Below, piece after piece: positions 1-9,038 of a stretch of 64,000 nt of DNA; the stretch's first letter is position 1; each line of letters starts with the position of its first letter. Position numbers and translations under genes: made by a program. This DNA is from an uncultured Porphyromonadaceae bacterium (GTDB lineage: Bacteria; Bacteroidota; Bacteroidia; Bacteroidales; Muribaculaceae), in assembly GCA_946553045.1 (NCBI GenBank), contig CAMNRO010000003.1, positions 1 through 64,000 on the forward strand. Reading direction: 5' to 3'. The notes under the pieces are model-generated. The model was not told where the DNA came from, searched no databases, and was given only the letters and a program-made list of their open reading frames with translations.

Positions 1-8
1 AGAGGAAA

Positions 9-50
9 GGAAACGAAAGTAGGTCAGAAAACTTTCGTTTCCCGACCTAC
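9..50. repeat. Overlapping inverted repeats upstream of gyrA
   Basis: Arms at 9-20 and 31-42 (GGAAACGAAAGT / ACTTTCGTTTCC) are perfectly complementary over 12 bases around a 10-base loop. A second, mutually exclusive pairing joins 19-25 (GTAGGTC) with 44-50 (GACCTAC). There is no T-tract, so a classical terminator of an upstream gene is not evident. The position 40 bases upstream of the gyrA -33 box would also suit a regulatory site. Function not known. Confidence 0.5.
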
Positions 51-90
51 TCGATATATACAATCCTCAAATGTGCGCGTGTCAAAAAAC

Positions 91-121
91 TTTGCTGTTT
101 CAAAAAAAATGAGTACCTTTG
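91..121 (+). promoter_or_regulatory. gyrA promoter, Bacteroidetes type
   Basis: TTTG at 91-94 and TACCTTTG at 114-121 are separated by exactly 19 bases, matching the Bacteroidetes -33/-7 consensus. The expected leader before gyrA is about 80 nt. Confidence 0.85.
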
Positions 122-207
122 TGTGATAATATGGCGTGAAAGGCGCAGCTACGCATGACGCTGTTTCTACGCTTTTCTGAAACGCTTAACTTACATCTTT
201 TTATCGC

Positions 208-2778
208 ATGTTGGAAGAAGACCGCATCTTTAAAATCAATATCGAAAGCGAAATGAAGACGGCATACATCGACTATTCTATGTCGGTGATTGTGTCGCGA
301 GCGCTGCCCGATGTGCGCGACGGTATGAAACCCGTTCATCGTCGCGTGCTTTTCGGTATGAACGAAATGGGCAACAATAGTAATAAGCCTCATAAGAAAT
401 CGGCAAACTGTGTCGGCGAGGTGATGGGTAAATATCACCCTCATGGAGACTCGTCTATCTATGGCACCGTTGCGCGTATGGCACAGTGGTGGTCTATGCG
501 CCACACTCTTATCGACGGCCATGGAAACTTTGGCTCTATCGACGGCGATTCGCCTGCAGCCATGCGTTATACCGAGGTTCGTCTCGACCCGCTTGGCGAA
601 GAAATGTTGCGTGACATTGAGGCTGATACTGTTGATTTTCAGCCCAATTACGATAACTCCCGCAAAGAGCCAGTAGTGCTCCCCACTCGCTTCCCGAATC
701 TGCTTGTCAACGGAGCATCCGGTATCGCTGTAGGTATGGCTACCAATATGCCTACGCACAACCTCACAGAGTCTATCAATGCATGTATAGCTCTTCTGGA
801 GAATCCCGAGATGGAAATCTCCGAGCTGTCGAAGATTATTACAGCTCCCGACTTCCCCACCGGAGGTATAATATATGGTTATGACGGTGTCCGCGAAGCT
901 TACGAGACCGGTCGAGGCCGTATTCTCATTCGAGCCAAAGCAGAGATTGAACAGAAGGCAGACCATGAGCTTATCGTTGTGTCTGAAATCCCCTATGGAG
1001 TAAACCGAGCCGAACTTATTAAGAATATCGCCGACCTCGTGGTCGAAAAACGAATCGACGGCATATCGAATATCAACGATGAGAGCGACCGCGACGGCAT
1101 GCGTATCGTCATCACCCTTAAGTCTGACGCTAACGCCAATGTGGTTCTGAATAAGCTCTATAAGCTTACGGCAATGCAGTCGTCGTTCAGCGTAAATAAT
1201 GTCGCGCTTGTCAATGGCCGCCCGAAGACGCTTAATCTCAAGGAAATCCTTCAGGCGTTTATAGACCATCGTTATGTAGTGGTTACCCGCCGCACACAAT
1301 ACGAACTGCGCAAGGCTCGTGAACGAGCACATATTCTCGAAGGCCTCATGATTGCCGTGCGCAATATCGACGAAGTAATCGCCATAATCAAGTCATCGAA
1401 GACCACCGAGGAAGCCCGCACGACGCTGTCGGCCAGGTTTGATTTGACCGATCCTCAGACCCAGGCTATCGTTGATATGCGCCTTCGCGCCCTTACCGGT
1501 CTGGCAATCGAGGAACTTCAGCGAGACCTCGACGATATTCATCGCCGCATAGCTGAACTCGAGCTTATCCTCAACGATCCTATTGTGCTTCGAAATCTTA
1601 TTGAGAAGGAGCTTCGTGAAGTCAGCGACAGGTTCGGAGAAGGTCGCCGCACCGCTATCGACTATACAGCAGGCACTTTCAATGCGGAGGATTTCTATGC
1701 CGATGACGATATGATTATCACCATTTCGCACATGGGATATATCAAACGCACTCCGTTGGCCGACTTCCGCGCACAGAATCGCGGCGGAGTCGGAGCCAAG
1801 GGTTCGGATACACGCGACAGCGACTTTATCGAGCATATTTACACTGCATCCATGCATGATACCATGCTCTTCTTCACAGACCGCGGACTCGTGTATAAAA
1901 TGCGTGTATATGAACTGCCCGAAGGAACCAAGAGCAGCAAAGGCCGCGCGCTCCAGAACCTTCTCAACATTGAGCAGGGCGATAGCGTGAACGCATACAT
2001 CGCATGCCGTAATCTTGGCGATGCCGACTATACTTCTACACATTATCTTGTTTTCGCAACTCAGAACGGTCTGATCAAGAAGACCGCATTGTCGGAATAT
2101 GCCCGAGTTCTTGCCAAGGGCAAGAAGGCTCTTATTATTCGTGAAGGCGACAAACTTGTCGGCGTTGAGCTTACGGACGGAAACAGCGAGATTCTGATGT
2201 CCAACCGTAATGGCCGCACAATCCGCTTCCACGAGAAAGAACTCAGACCCATGGGTCGTGTGTCAACCGGCGTGCGCGGTATGAGAATCGACGAAGATGG
2301 TCAAGACGCAGTAATTGGCCTTATCGCCATGAACGAAAATACCGAGAATACTGTTCTAACATTGTCGCAGAATGGTTTCGGCAAACGTTCTCTGCTCGAT
2401 GTATATCGAATGACTCGCCGTGGCGCCAAAGGTGTCAAGACGATGAATATAACTGACAAAACCGGTTTGTTGGTTGCATTCAAGAGCGTGAATGATGATA
2501 ACGACCTTGTTATTATAAACAAGAGTGGTGTTGCTATCAGAATTCATGTTGCCGATATACGGGTAATGGGCCGAGCAACCCAGGGTGTGCGCATCATTAA
2601 TCTTGAGAAGCGAGGAGATGCGATTGCCTCTGTATGCTGTGTCGACGCAGACCCCGAAGAAGAGGTGGAAACCATAGCTGCCGACGCCGAGGAACTTCCC
2701 GAACTCACCGCAGAAGCAGAAGTTGAAGAGGAAGTTTTGGAAGACGACTCGGAGGAAATCAAAGAAAGTGAAGAATAA
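208..2778 (+). CDS. gyrA: DNA gyrase subunit A
   Basis: Breakage-reunion subunit of DNA gyrase (A2B2), which introduces negative supercoils. The 856 residues carry the N-terminal winged-helix/tower region (from about residue 30), the motif PAAMRYTEVRL with the catalytic tyrosine at about 121, and a C-terminal beta-pinwheel from about 500. The GyrA-box position reads QNRGGVG rather than the E. coli form QRRGGKG; its presence still argues for GyrA over ParC. The quinolone-determining stretch reads HPHGDSSIYG, so the equivalent of E. coli Ser83 is Ser and of Asp87 is Gly. The protein ends in an acidic Glu/Asp-rich tail of about 45 residues. The start follows a canonical promoter. A TPR gene follows after 28 bases. 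Confidence 0.97.
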   Translation: MLEEDRIFKINIESEMKTAYIDYSMSVIVSRALPDVRDGMKPVHRRVLFGMNEMGNNSNKPHKKSANCVGEVMGKYHPHGDSSIYGTVARMAQWWSMRHTLIDGHGNFGSIDGDSPAAMRYTEVRLDPLGEEMLRDIEADTVDFQPNYDNSRKEPVVLPTRFPNLLVNGASGIAVGMATNMPTHNLTESINACIALLENPEMEISELSKIITAPDFPTGGIIYGYDGVREAYETGRGRILIRAKAEIEQKADHELIVVSEIPYGVNRAELIKNIADLVVEKRIDGISNINDESDRDGMRIVITLKSDANANVVLNKLYKLTAMQSSFSVNNVALVNGRPKTLNLKEILQAFIDHRYVVVTRRTQYELRKARERAHILEGLMIAVRNIDEVIAIIKSSKTTEEARTTLSARFDLTDPQTQAIVDMRLRALTGLAIEELQRDLDDIHRRIAELELILNDPIVLRNLIEKELREVSDRFGEGRRTAIDYTAGTFNAEDFYADDDMIITISHMGYIKRTPLADFRAQNRGGVGAKGSDTRDSDFIEHIYTASMHDTMLFFTDRGLVYKMRVYELPEGTKSSKGRALQNLLNIEQGDSVNAYIACRNLGDADYTSTHYLVFATQNGLIKKTALSEYARVLAKGKKALIIREGDKLVGVELTDGNSEILMSNRNGRTIRFHEKELRPMGRVSTGVRGMRIDEDGQDAVIGLIAMNENTENTVLTLSQNGFGKRSLLDVYRMTRRGAKGVKTMNITDKTGLLVAFKSVNDDNDLVIINKSGVAIRIHVADIRVMGRATQGVRIINLEKRGDAIASVCCVDADPEEEVETIAADAEELPELTAEAEVEEEVLEDDSEEIKESEE

Positions 2779-2806
2779 CACATTAATCCATTAAAAATAC
2801 CTTAAG

Positions 2807-4027
2807 ATGAAAAAAATCAGCATTTTGGCTCTTGGTCTTGCTGTATGCGCCACCGCTGGTGCCCAGACAAGCGTACTTAAAGAAGCCGAACAGGCCATGA
2901 AAGGCGGTCAGGAAGCTGCCAAGGTGGTGAGCATCGTCACTCCGGCATTTACCAACGCCGAGACACAGGGTCTTGCGCAGACCTACTACATTCCCGGCAA
3001 GGCATCGTATAACGAATACGACAAACTGCTCGGTCTGAAACAGTTCGGCAAAACCAAGGAAGAAGACAACGCCAAAATGGGCAAACTGCTCATTCAGGGC
3101 TATGATATGTTCATGAAGGCTCTTCCCCTCGACTCAGTGCCAAATGAAAAAGGTAAAATCAAACCCAAGTATTCTAAAGAAATGATAAGCACCATCGCCG
3201 GTCATTTCACAGACTACACAAACGCTGGTGCTGATCTCTATAATAGCAAGGATTTTGACGGCGCATACCGTGCATGGGCTATTTTCAACGAAATACCTCA
3301 GAATCCGACTCTCCGCGAGAAGCTCACCAACGTTCCCGCCGATACAATTCTTGGCGAAATCGCATTCAATCAGGCGCTGGCAGCATGGCAGGGTAATCAC
3401 TTCGAGGATGCTCTCAATGCTTTCCTTTTCGCCAAGTCGAAAGGCTACAACAAAAAGCAGCTGTATGACTATGCTATAGCAGTTGCCGACGGCGCCAAGA
3501 ATCGCGATGCTGTCCTTGCTCTTTCCGAAGAGGCTCTTGGTATTTACGGCGATCAAGACCCGATGTATCTTGGCCAGGTAGTAAACTACTATCTGCAGAA
3601 CAAGGACTTCGACAAAGCTTTCGAAATCATCAACAAGGCTATCGAGAAAGAACCGGGCAACGCCCAGTATTATAACATTCAGGGAGTTCTTTACGAAAAC
3701 GTTGAAAAGCGTCCTGAAGCAATCGCAGCTTACAAGAAAGCCACTGAACTTGATCCCAATAACGCACAGGCTCTGTATAACTATGGCCGTCAGCTCTGCG
3801 AATCTGCCTATGCTCTCAACGACGCAGCTCCTACAAGCCAGAAGGAATACGAAGAATACAAGGAAGCAAAAATCATGCCTCTCTTCAAAGAAGCTGTAGA
3901 CGTCCTTGAAAATGCTTATAATATCGACCCCGACAATATCGACGTCCTCAAATATCTTGAGAATGTATATTATAACCTCGGTGACGAAGCTAAGCTCAAT
4001 GACGTACGCAAGCGTATGACTTATTAA
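2807..4027 (+). CDS. Exported tetratricopeptide-repeat protein
   Basis: A 406-residue protein with a signal peptide (MKKISILALGLAVCATAGAQ) and TPR-type helical repeats, clearest at about residues 255-340 where consecutive repeats end in EKEPGNAQYYN and ELDPNNAQALYN. No catalytic motif is visible. TPR proteins scaffold protein complexes; the partner cannot be deduced. It lies 28 bases behind gyrA, so it may be cotranscribed, and is followed by a strong terminator at 4054-4085. Periplasmic location is inferred from the signal peptide. Confidence 0.85.
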   Translation: MKKISILALGLAVCATAGAQTSVLKEAEQAMKGGQEAAKVVSIVTPAFTNAETQGLAQTYYIPGKASYNEYDKLLGLKQFGKTKEEDNAKMGKLLIQGYDMFMKALPLDSVPNEKGKIKPKYSKEMISTIAGHFTDYTNAGADLYNSKDFDGAYRAWAIFNEIPQNPTLREKLTNVPADTILGEIAFNQALAAWQGNHFEDALNAFLFAKSKGYNKKQLYDYAIAVADGAKNRDAVLALSEEALGIYGDQDPMYLGQVVNYYLQNKDFDKAFEIINKAIEKEPGNAQYYNIQGVLYENVEKRPEAIAAYKKATELDPNNAQALYNYGRQLCESAYALNDAAPTSQKEYEEYKEAKIMPLFKEAVDVLENAYNIDPDNIDVLKYLENVYYNLGDEAKLNDVRKRMTY

Positions 4028-4053
4028 TATAATATTTCATCCAAATAATACGA

Positions 4054-4085
4054 GGGGCCGGGCCTGATGGTCCGGCCCCTTTTTC
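4054..4085 (+). terminator. Rho-independent terminator after the TPR gene
   Basis: GGGGCCGGGCC / GGTCCGGCCCC (11 pairs, one G-U) around the loop TGAT, followed by a run of T. It ends the gyrA-TPR unit. Confidence 0.92.
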
Positions 4086-4094
4086 TTTATTGAT

Positions 4095-4643
4095 ATGGAA
4101 AATACCAATCAGCAGTTCAGAGAAGCTCTTGATCGCTGCCGGGCTGTGTTTGCCGCCAAACTTGGCGACTACGGCCCGTCGTGGCGCATAATGCGCCCGG
4201 AGGCCATCACCGATCAACTTTTTATAAAAGCGAAGCGCATTCGTTCGCTTCAGATCAAAGGTGTGTCAGCCGTAGGGGAGGGTATATTGCCTGAGTTTGT
4301 AGCAATTGTCAACTATGGCATTGTCGGAATAATACAACTGCGTCTCGGATTTGCCGACAGCAAGGATATAACAACTGAAAAAGCCCTTCAGCTATACGAC
4401 GAGGTAGCCGCAGAGGCCATGAAACTCATGATTGCCAAGAATCATGATTACGACGAAGCATGGCGAGGAATGAGGGTTTTATCTTATGTCGATCTCATAT
4501 TGACAAAAATTGAAAGGACAAAGGAAATCGAAGATCACAACGGAAATGTTAAGGTCTCGGAAGGGATAGATGCTAACTATTTCGACATGATAAACTATTC
4601 GGTTTTCGGCATTATAAAACTGACAGATGAAGCTGGGGATTAG
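4095..4643 (+). CDS. DUF1599 family protein
   Basis: A 182-residue protein of the DUF1599 family (also called nucleotide modification associated domain 1); biochemical role not established. It appears to consist of two similar halves: KLGDYGPSWR...KAKRIRSLQ...VNYGIVGIIQL in the first and KNHDYDEAWR...TKIERTKEIED...INYSVFGIIKL in the second, which suggests an internal duplication. No signal peptide, so cytoplasmic. Its 3' end overlaps the next gene by 17 bases, so the two are translationally linked. Confidence 0.85.
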   Translation: MENTNQQFREALDRCRAVFAAKLGDYGPSWRIMRPEAITDQLFIKAKRIRSLQIKGVSAVGEGILPEFVAIVNYGIVGIIQLRLGFADSKDITTEKALQLYDEVAAEAMKLMIAKNHDYDEAWRGMRVLSYVDLILTKIERTKEIEDHNGNVKVSEGIDANYFDMINYSVFGIIKLTDEAGD

Positions 4644-5868
4644 TGCAAAAATGCGGATTCGACTCGCGCTGGTTGTCATATGTCGCATTGTGGTCGGTGC
4701 AACATTTCTGGTTGCAGGCTGGGCAAAGGCTATAGACCCGTGGGGCTTTGTCATAAAGGTTGGAGAGTATCTTGCTGCCTGGGGGTGGTCGTTGCCTCAC
4801 GAGCTTATTGTTGCTGCATGTGTGGGAATCGCCTGTGTAGAGTTCTGTACTGGCGCCATGATTCTCCTTGGAGCTTTTAAGCGCTGGGCAGTGTGGACTG
4901 CCGCCACTTTTATGGTATTTATGCTGCCTCTAACGGCGTATATAGCATTGGCGAATCCCGTGGACGACTGTGGTTGTTTCGGCGATTTCCTGGTCATTTC
5001 CAATTGGGCGACTTTTTTTAAGAATATCGTAATCAGTGCTGCAATTGCATATCTGATTGTCAGAAACAGGGCTGTCCCCGGACTTCTTCCTGTGCCTATA
5101 CAATGGATAGCTATGGCGGCTTCGTTTGCTTTCCCTCTTTATCTTTCCTTTGTAGGCTACAACATACAGCCTCTGGTCGACTTCAGGCCATTCAAGACGG
5201 GGACTACGATTTTCACTCCTTCAGAAGAAATCGGGGAGATGGAGTATATTTATGAGAAAAATGGAGAAGAAAGGCAATTCGCTCTCGACGAGCTTCCCGA
5301 CAGCACATGGACATTTGTCGATGCCGTTGAAATCAATGCCGATTCAGAACAGCCGGCCATATCAGTTTTTGATGTGAATGGAAATGACATAGCACGCCAG
5401 TTTTCCGAAGATGGCAGCGACTATTTATATCTTATAGTCGCCAATCCAGACCTGCAGTTTATTAGCCGGGCAAGATTTGTCAATGAGCTTGCCGAGTACG
5501 GACGCAACCACGATTGTCCGCTTATCGGGATTGTTGGAGTTGACGGTGATGCGCTTGCGGAGTGGGAAGCATTGGTGCGCCCGCGTTTTCCTGTTTATAC
5601 GGCAGAAGACACTTCTTTGAAAATGCTCGCTCGTGGTACTGCCGCGCTTGTCTTTACGAGAGAAGGGCGGATTGTATGGAAGCGCACTCTGGCATCAGTC
5701 GATACATCTGTTCTCGAATCGCATATAGAAGGAAATGTTCTTGAAACATTGACCCCTGTCGATGACGGCCGACAGCATTTATGGGCTTGCGGCATTTATC
5801 TTGTCGTTATACTTACGGTTTATCTTCTCGGGCAATCGCCAAAGTTATTGCCGAACCATAAAAAATGA
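4627..5868 (+). CDS. DoxX/MauE-like membrane protein with C-terminal extracytoplasmic domain (BT_3928 type)
   Basis: A 413-residue membrane protein. Residues 1-170 hold about four to five hydrophobic segments like the DoxX/MauE fold, with the motif DCGCFGDF around residue 117 as in MauE-like redox membrane proteins. A soluble part follows (about 190-385) with a thioredoxin-like look (a strand ending in GIVGVDGD, then VRPRFPVYTAE), and a final hydrophobic helix lies near the C terminus. Coupling with a DUF1599 gene (17-base overlap) recurs in Bacteroidales. A role in disulfide or quinone-linked redox is plausible from the family but unproved. Confidence 0.8.
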   Translation: MKLGISAKMRIRLALVVICRIVVGATFLVAGWAKAIDPWGFVIKVGEYLAAWGWSLPHELIVAACVGIACVEFCTGAMILLGAFKRWAVWTAATFMVFMLPLTAYIALANPVDDCGCFGDFLVISNWATFFKNIVISAAIAYLIVRNRAVPGLLPVPIQWIAMAASFAFPLYLSFVGYNIQPLVDFRPFKTGTTIFTPSEEIGEMEYIYEKNGEERQFALDELPDSTWTFVDAVEINADSEQPAISVFDVNGNDIARQFSEDGSDYLYLIVANPDLQFISRARFVNELAEYGRNHDCPLIGIVGVDGDALAEWEALVRPRFPVYTAEDTSLKMLARGTAALVFTREGRIVWKRTLASVDTSVLESHIEGNVLETLTPVDDGRQHLWACGIYLVVILTVYLLGQSPKLLPNHKK

Positions 5869-5877
5869 GTATATTTG
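5847..5877 (+). promoter_or_regulatory. tpiA promoter
   Basis: TATATTTG at 5870-5877 matches TAnnTTTG exactly; ATTG at 5847-5850 sits 19 bases upstream (3 of 4 in the -33 box). Both overlap the end of the preceding gene and lie 43 bases before tpiA. Confidence 0.8.
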
Positions 5878-5919
5878 CAGTCTGAAAATACATAACACAA
5901 TCCAATTTATACATAAACA

Positions 5920-6675
5920 ATGAGAAAGAATATAGTTGCCGGCAACTGGAAAATGAACACCACTGTTCCTGAAGGTGTCGCTCTTGCCAAGGAAGTTAAC
6001 GAAGCCCTCAAGGGTGCTGACAAGAAATGCGATGTAGTGATTTGCGTGCCTTTCACTCATCTTGTATCTGTTGCTGACGTTATCGACCAGAATGTGCTCG
6101 GTCTCGGTGCTGAAAACTGCGCAGACCATAAGAGCGGTGCTTACACAGGTGAAGTTTCTGCACCTATGGTTGCTTCAACTGGCGCTAAATACGTTATTCT
6201 CGGCCACAGCGAACGTCGCCAGTACTACGGTGAAACAGCTGAGACCCTCCGTGAGAAAGTAGCTCTTGCTCTTGAAAACGGCCTCACCCCCATTTTCTGC
6301 ATAGGCGAAGTTCTCGAAGAACGTGAAAACGGAACTTACAACGAAGTTGTCAAAGCTCAGATTGTCGACGCTCTCTTCAATCTTTCGGCAGAGGACTTCG
6401 GTAAGCTCGTGCTCGCTTACGAACCTGTATGGGCTATCGGTACAGGCAAGACAGCTACCGCAGAACAGGCTGAAGACATGCACGCTCATATCCGCGCGGT
6501 CATCGCTGAAAAATATGGCAAGGAAGTGGCTGATAACACTTCTATCCTTTATGGTGGCAGCTGCAAGCCCTCGAATGCCGCAGAACTCTTCGCCAAGCCT
6601 AACGTTGACGGCGGTCTTATCGGCGGTGCTGCACTCAAGTGCGCCGATTTCATGGGTATCGTAAACGCTTTCTGA
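5920..6675 (+). CDS. tpiA: Triosephosphate isomerase
   Basis: Interconverts dihydroxyacetone phosphate and glyceraldehyde 3-phosphate in glycolysis, as a cytoplasmic homodimer. The 251 residues are the usual family length. Active-site landmarks are all present: GNWKMN near the start (substrate-binding Lys), GHSERR (electrophilic His), [12 protein letters not shown] (catalytic Glu, then the flexible loop) and the C-terminal phosphate-binding GGSCKP and GLIGGAAL. It has its own promoter and is followed after 15 bases by a SPOR-domain gene. Confidence 0.98.
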   Translation: MRKNIVAGNWKMNTTVPEGVALAKEVNEALKGADKKCDVVICVPFTHLVSVADVIDQNVLGLGAENCADHKSGAYTGEVSAPMVASTGAKYVILGHSERRQYYGETAETLREKVALALENGLTPIFCIGEVLEERENGTYNEVVKAQIVDALFNLSAEDFGKLVLAYEPVWAIGTGKTATAEQAEDMHAHIRAVIAEKYGKEVADNTSILYGGSCKPSNAAELFAKPNVDGGLIGGAALKCADFMGIVNAF

Positions 6676-6690
6676 TTCGGGAAGCTGTAA

Positions 6691-7191
6691 ATGAAATTCA
6701 GACCTTATATAGCAATCGCAGTTCTTGTGCCGGCATTCACCATGCCGGCGCAGGAGCCTGCATTGCATTCTGCCGACACTGTTGCATCTATTGTGACCGG
6801 GATTAATGCTTCCGGTAATATTGTTGTCAAGCAGCCCTCCGCGCTTGAGATATTGCTTATGAAGCGCGTTGAGGAAAATATAGCCGAAGACGAAAACCTG
6901 CACGAACACCGTCAGGCTAATTCCCGTTCGGGATACCGCATACAGGTCTTTGACGACAACAATCCCCGCACAGCAGCCGCACAGGCTAAAGCCCGTGGGC
7001 GCCAGATGGAAGCAGCTTTTCCGCAATACAAGACGTATGTGTCGTTTAACTCGCCGTATTGGCGCGTAAAGGTCGGCGATTTCCGCACCAGAGGTGAAGC
7101 AGAAGCCGCGATGGCTGATTTCAGAGATGCTTTCCCTCAGCTCGGTGCTTATTTGCGCATTGTGCGCGACAGAATAAATATTTTCGATTGA
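6691..7191 (+). CDS. Exported SPOR-domain protein
   Basis: A 166-residue protein with an N-terminal hydrophobic signal (about residues 1-20) and a C-terminal SPOR domain (about 85-160): RSGYRIQVFDDNNPRTAAAQ, then YWRVKVGDFRTRGEAEAAM. SPOR domains bind denuded peptidoglycan strands, commonly at the division septum. A cell-envelope role is inferred. The stop codon overlaps the folE start by one base (TGATG). Confidence 0.88.
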   Translation: MKFRPYIAIAVLVPAFTMPAQEPALHSADTVASIVTGINASGNIVVKQPSALEILLMKRVEENIAEDENLHEHRQANSRSGYRIQVFDDNNPRTAAAQAKARGRQMEAAFPQYKTYVSFNSPYWRVKVGDFRTRGEAEAAMADFRDAFPQLGAYLRIVRDRINIFD

Positions 7192-7772
7192 TGCCTATGA
7201 ACCGGCTCACCGACGAGGAGCGAGTATCGCAAATCTCGCAACATATAGAAAGTATAATAAATCTTCTTGGAGAAGATTGCAACCGAGAGGGGCTTAAGAA
7301 GACACCTCTGCGGGCTGCAAAGGCATTATGGTTTCTGACGTCCGGATATAGGACAAATCCTGAAGCTTTAATGCAGCAGGCCCTTTTCGAACATGAAGGG
7401 TCGCAAATCATAATAGTAAAAGACATAGAATTCTATTCTATGTGTGAACATCATATATTGCCGTTTTTCGGAAAAGTGAGCATCGGATATGTTCCTTCCG
7501 GAAAAATCGTGGGCTTGAGCAAGCTCGCCAGGATTGTAAATGCGTTTGCCCGGCGTCTTCAGGTTCAAGAACGATTTACATCTCAGATATGTGAGGCAGT
7601 AAGAAATACGCTGAATGCAGCAGGTGTTATTGTTGTATGCGAAGGAGAGCACCTTTGCATGAAAATGCGCGGAGTAGAAAAGCAGCATTCGGCTACGACA
7701 ACAGTACATTACAATGGGGTGTTTGATTCCGACCCGGCTTTGCGGGCGGAATTTATGTCGGCCATACGCTGA
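7191..7772 (+). CDS. folE: GTP cyclohydrolase I
   Basis: Converts GTP to 7,8-dihydroneopterin triphosphate, the first step of folate/pterin synthesis. The 193 residues include CEHHILPFFGKVSIGYVP (zinc ligands Cys and His) and GVEKQHSATTT near the C terminus, both diagnostic of FolE type I. The ATG at 7191 shares its A with the upstream stop; a TTG three bases upstream or the ATG at 7197 are alternatives. The gene ends at a two-way terminator shared with the converging regulator. Confidence 0.96.
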   Translation: MPMNRLTDEERVSQISQHIESIINLLGEDCNREGLKKTPLRAAKALWFLTSGYRTNPEALMQQALFEHEGSQIIIVKDIEFYSMCEHHILPFFGKVSIGYVPSGKIVGLSKLARIVNAFARRLQVQERFTSQICEAVRNTLNAAGVIVVCEGEHLCMKMRGVEKQHSATTTVHYNGVFDSDPALRAEFMSAIR

Positions 7773-7823
7773 AAAATCCCACAAATTCCATAGTCTGTGT
7801 GATAAAACAACCGTATAAATCAT

Positions 7824-7862
7824 AATAATCGCCGGTTTTGCTATTGAAAACCGGCGATTATT
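7824..7862. terminator. Bidirectional terminator between folE and the Crp/Fnr gene
   Basis: A 16-base perfect stem (AATAATCGCCGGTTTT / AAAACCGGCGATTATT) with a 7-base loop, and A/T-rich flanks on both sides, between converging genes. Confidence 0.88.
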
Positions 7863-7886
7863 TTATGATTGATATTTCAATACGTT

Positions 7887-8651
7887 TTATCCGAATTTAC
7901 TGATTTTACGAAGCATTGGCTCATTTATAATCTTGATTCGTCTTCCATCGACCACAAGTATTTTCTCATTTACGAATGTCGAAAGAGTTCGAATGGCGTT
8001 GGACGTAGTCATATTCGACAGATTGGCAAGGTCTTCTCGTGCCATATATATTTTCAAAGTCGAATTATCGTCTTCATAACCATAATTGTCCAAAAGAACC
8101 ATTATGGCTTCGGCCAAGCGTCCTCGGATATGCTTCTGTGTAAGATTTACGATTTTTGTGTCAGAACCGCCAAGATTATGGGATAATTCGCGGATAAAGA
8201 ACCATGCGAGTTCTATATTGTTGTGAATGATTTCGCGAACAAGGGTCATTGGCAGAGCTCCTATGATAGAAGGCTCGATAGCGGTTGAACTCGATACATA
8301 TTTTTCCTCTGCGAAAAAAGCTCTGTAGCCGAAATACTGCACCGGGCGTATAAGGCGTAGAATCTGAACTCGTCCGCCGACTCCCTCTTTTGTCTTCTTT
8401 ACCTTACCTTTAAAGAGACACCATAAAAATTCGGGGTCATCTCCTTCTGCATATATGACCTGATTCTTTTTGAACGTATGAATGACGAGATTGTCAGCCA
8501 CCAGACGCTTTTCTTCTGATGACAGAATTGACCAGATGTCGGCCATGTCTTCATTGATGACCTTCTCGAGTGCGGCTTTAATCATAAGAAAATCAAACGA
8601 TTCGTTAGACTTTGCTTTTCTACGTGATTTGTCATTTATGGAGATATTCAA
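7887..8651 (-). CDS. Crp/Fnr-family transcriptional regulator
   Basis: A 254-residue regulator: an N-terminal extension of about 30 residues, a cyclic-nucleotide-binding-type beta roll (about 40-150) and a C-terminal winged helix (about 175-245) with the recognition region REDLANLSNMTTSNAIRTLS. There is no Fnr-like N-terminal cysteine cluster, so direct Fe-S oxygen sensing is unlikely; the effector is unknown. It is divergent from the Bat operon across about 390 bases, but control of that operon is only a guess. Confidence 0.9.
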   Translation of the reverse strand: MNISINDKSRRKAKSNESFDFLMIKAALEKVINEDMADIWSILSSEEKRLVADNLVIHTFKKNQVIYAEGDDPEFLWCLFKGKVKKTKEGVGGRVQILRLIRPVQYFGYRAFFAEEKYVSSSTAIEPSIIGALPMTLVREIIHNNIELAWFFIRELSHNLGGSDTKIVNLTQKHIRGRLAEAIMVLLDNYGYEDDNSTLKIYMAREDLANLSNMTTSNAIRTLSTFVNEKILVVDGRRIKIINEPMLRKISKFG

Positions 8652-8730
8652 ACGCTATATATGCAGTTGGCAGGCATATATGTGGTTGTCAACCAAAATG
8701 CAAAAGCAAGAAATAGCGAATTCTTAAATG

Positions 8731-8738
8731 CAAAAATA
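8731..8738 (-). promoter_or_regulatory. Probable promoter of the Crp/Fnr gene
   Basis: Read on the minus strand the bases are TATTTTTG, a full TAnnTTTG match, with TTTA at the -33 spacing (8758-8761). The leader would be about 75 nt. The gene-free stretch 8652-9038 holds this promoter and the opposite one at 8977; no clear Crp or Fnr box was seen between them. Confidence 0.7.
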
Positions 8739-8976
8739 CTAATTTATTTTCAAACTATAAAAAAATGTTGAACAATTATGTTATACAGCTACTTTTTGCG
8801 CATGTTAATGCTTTATGCGACGAGTTTGCCATGTCCGTTCAGATGAAAAGATAGTGGCGGCGCATTATCCGCTATGCAGGCAACTGTAATATCTAAAAAT
8901 GCTTAAATGTTTAGAACGTTAAAGAGAAAGTAAATAAATTTAACATTCAAACACGGCTGATTATTTGTTAGAATAT

Positions 8977-8984
8977 TAATTTTG
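8977..8984 (+). promoter_or_regulatory. Probable promoter of the Bat operon
   Basis: TAATTTTG matches the -7 consensus exactly, 54 bases upstream of the moxR start. No good -33 TTTG lies at the standard distance, so an activator may assist. Confidence 0.65.
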
Positions 8985-9038
8985 CGTTACTAAATAGAAT
9001 CATTAATGCATCTAAAGTTTGCAAACATATAATTTATT

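Noticed and set aside
100-2232. Minus-strand open frames of 410 and 279 codons within gyrA
   Set aside because: They lie fully opposite gyrA, one covers its promoter, and neither has a plausible start context.
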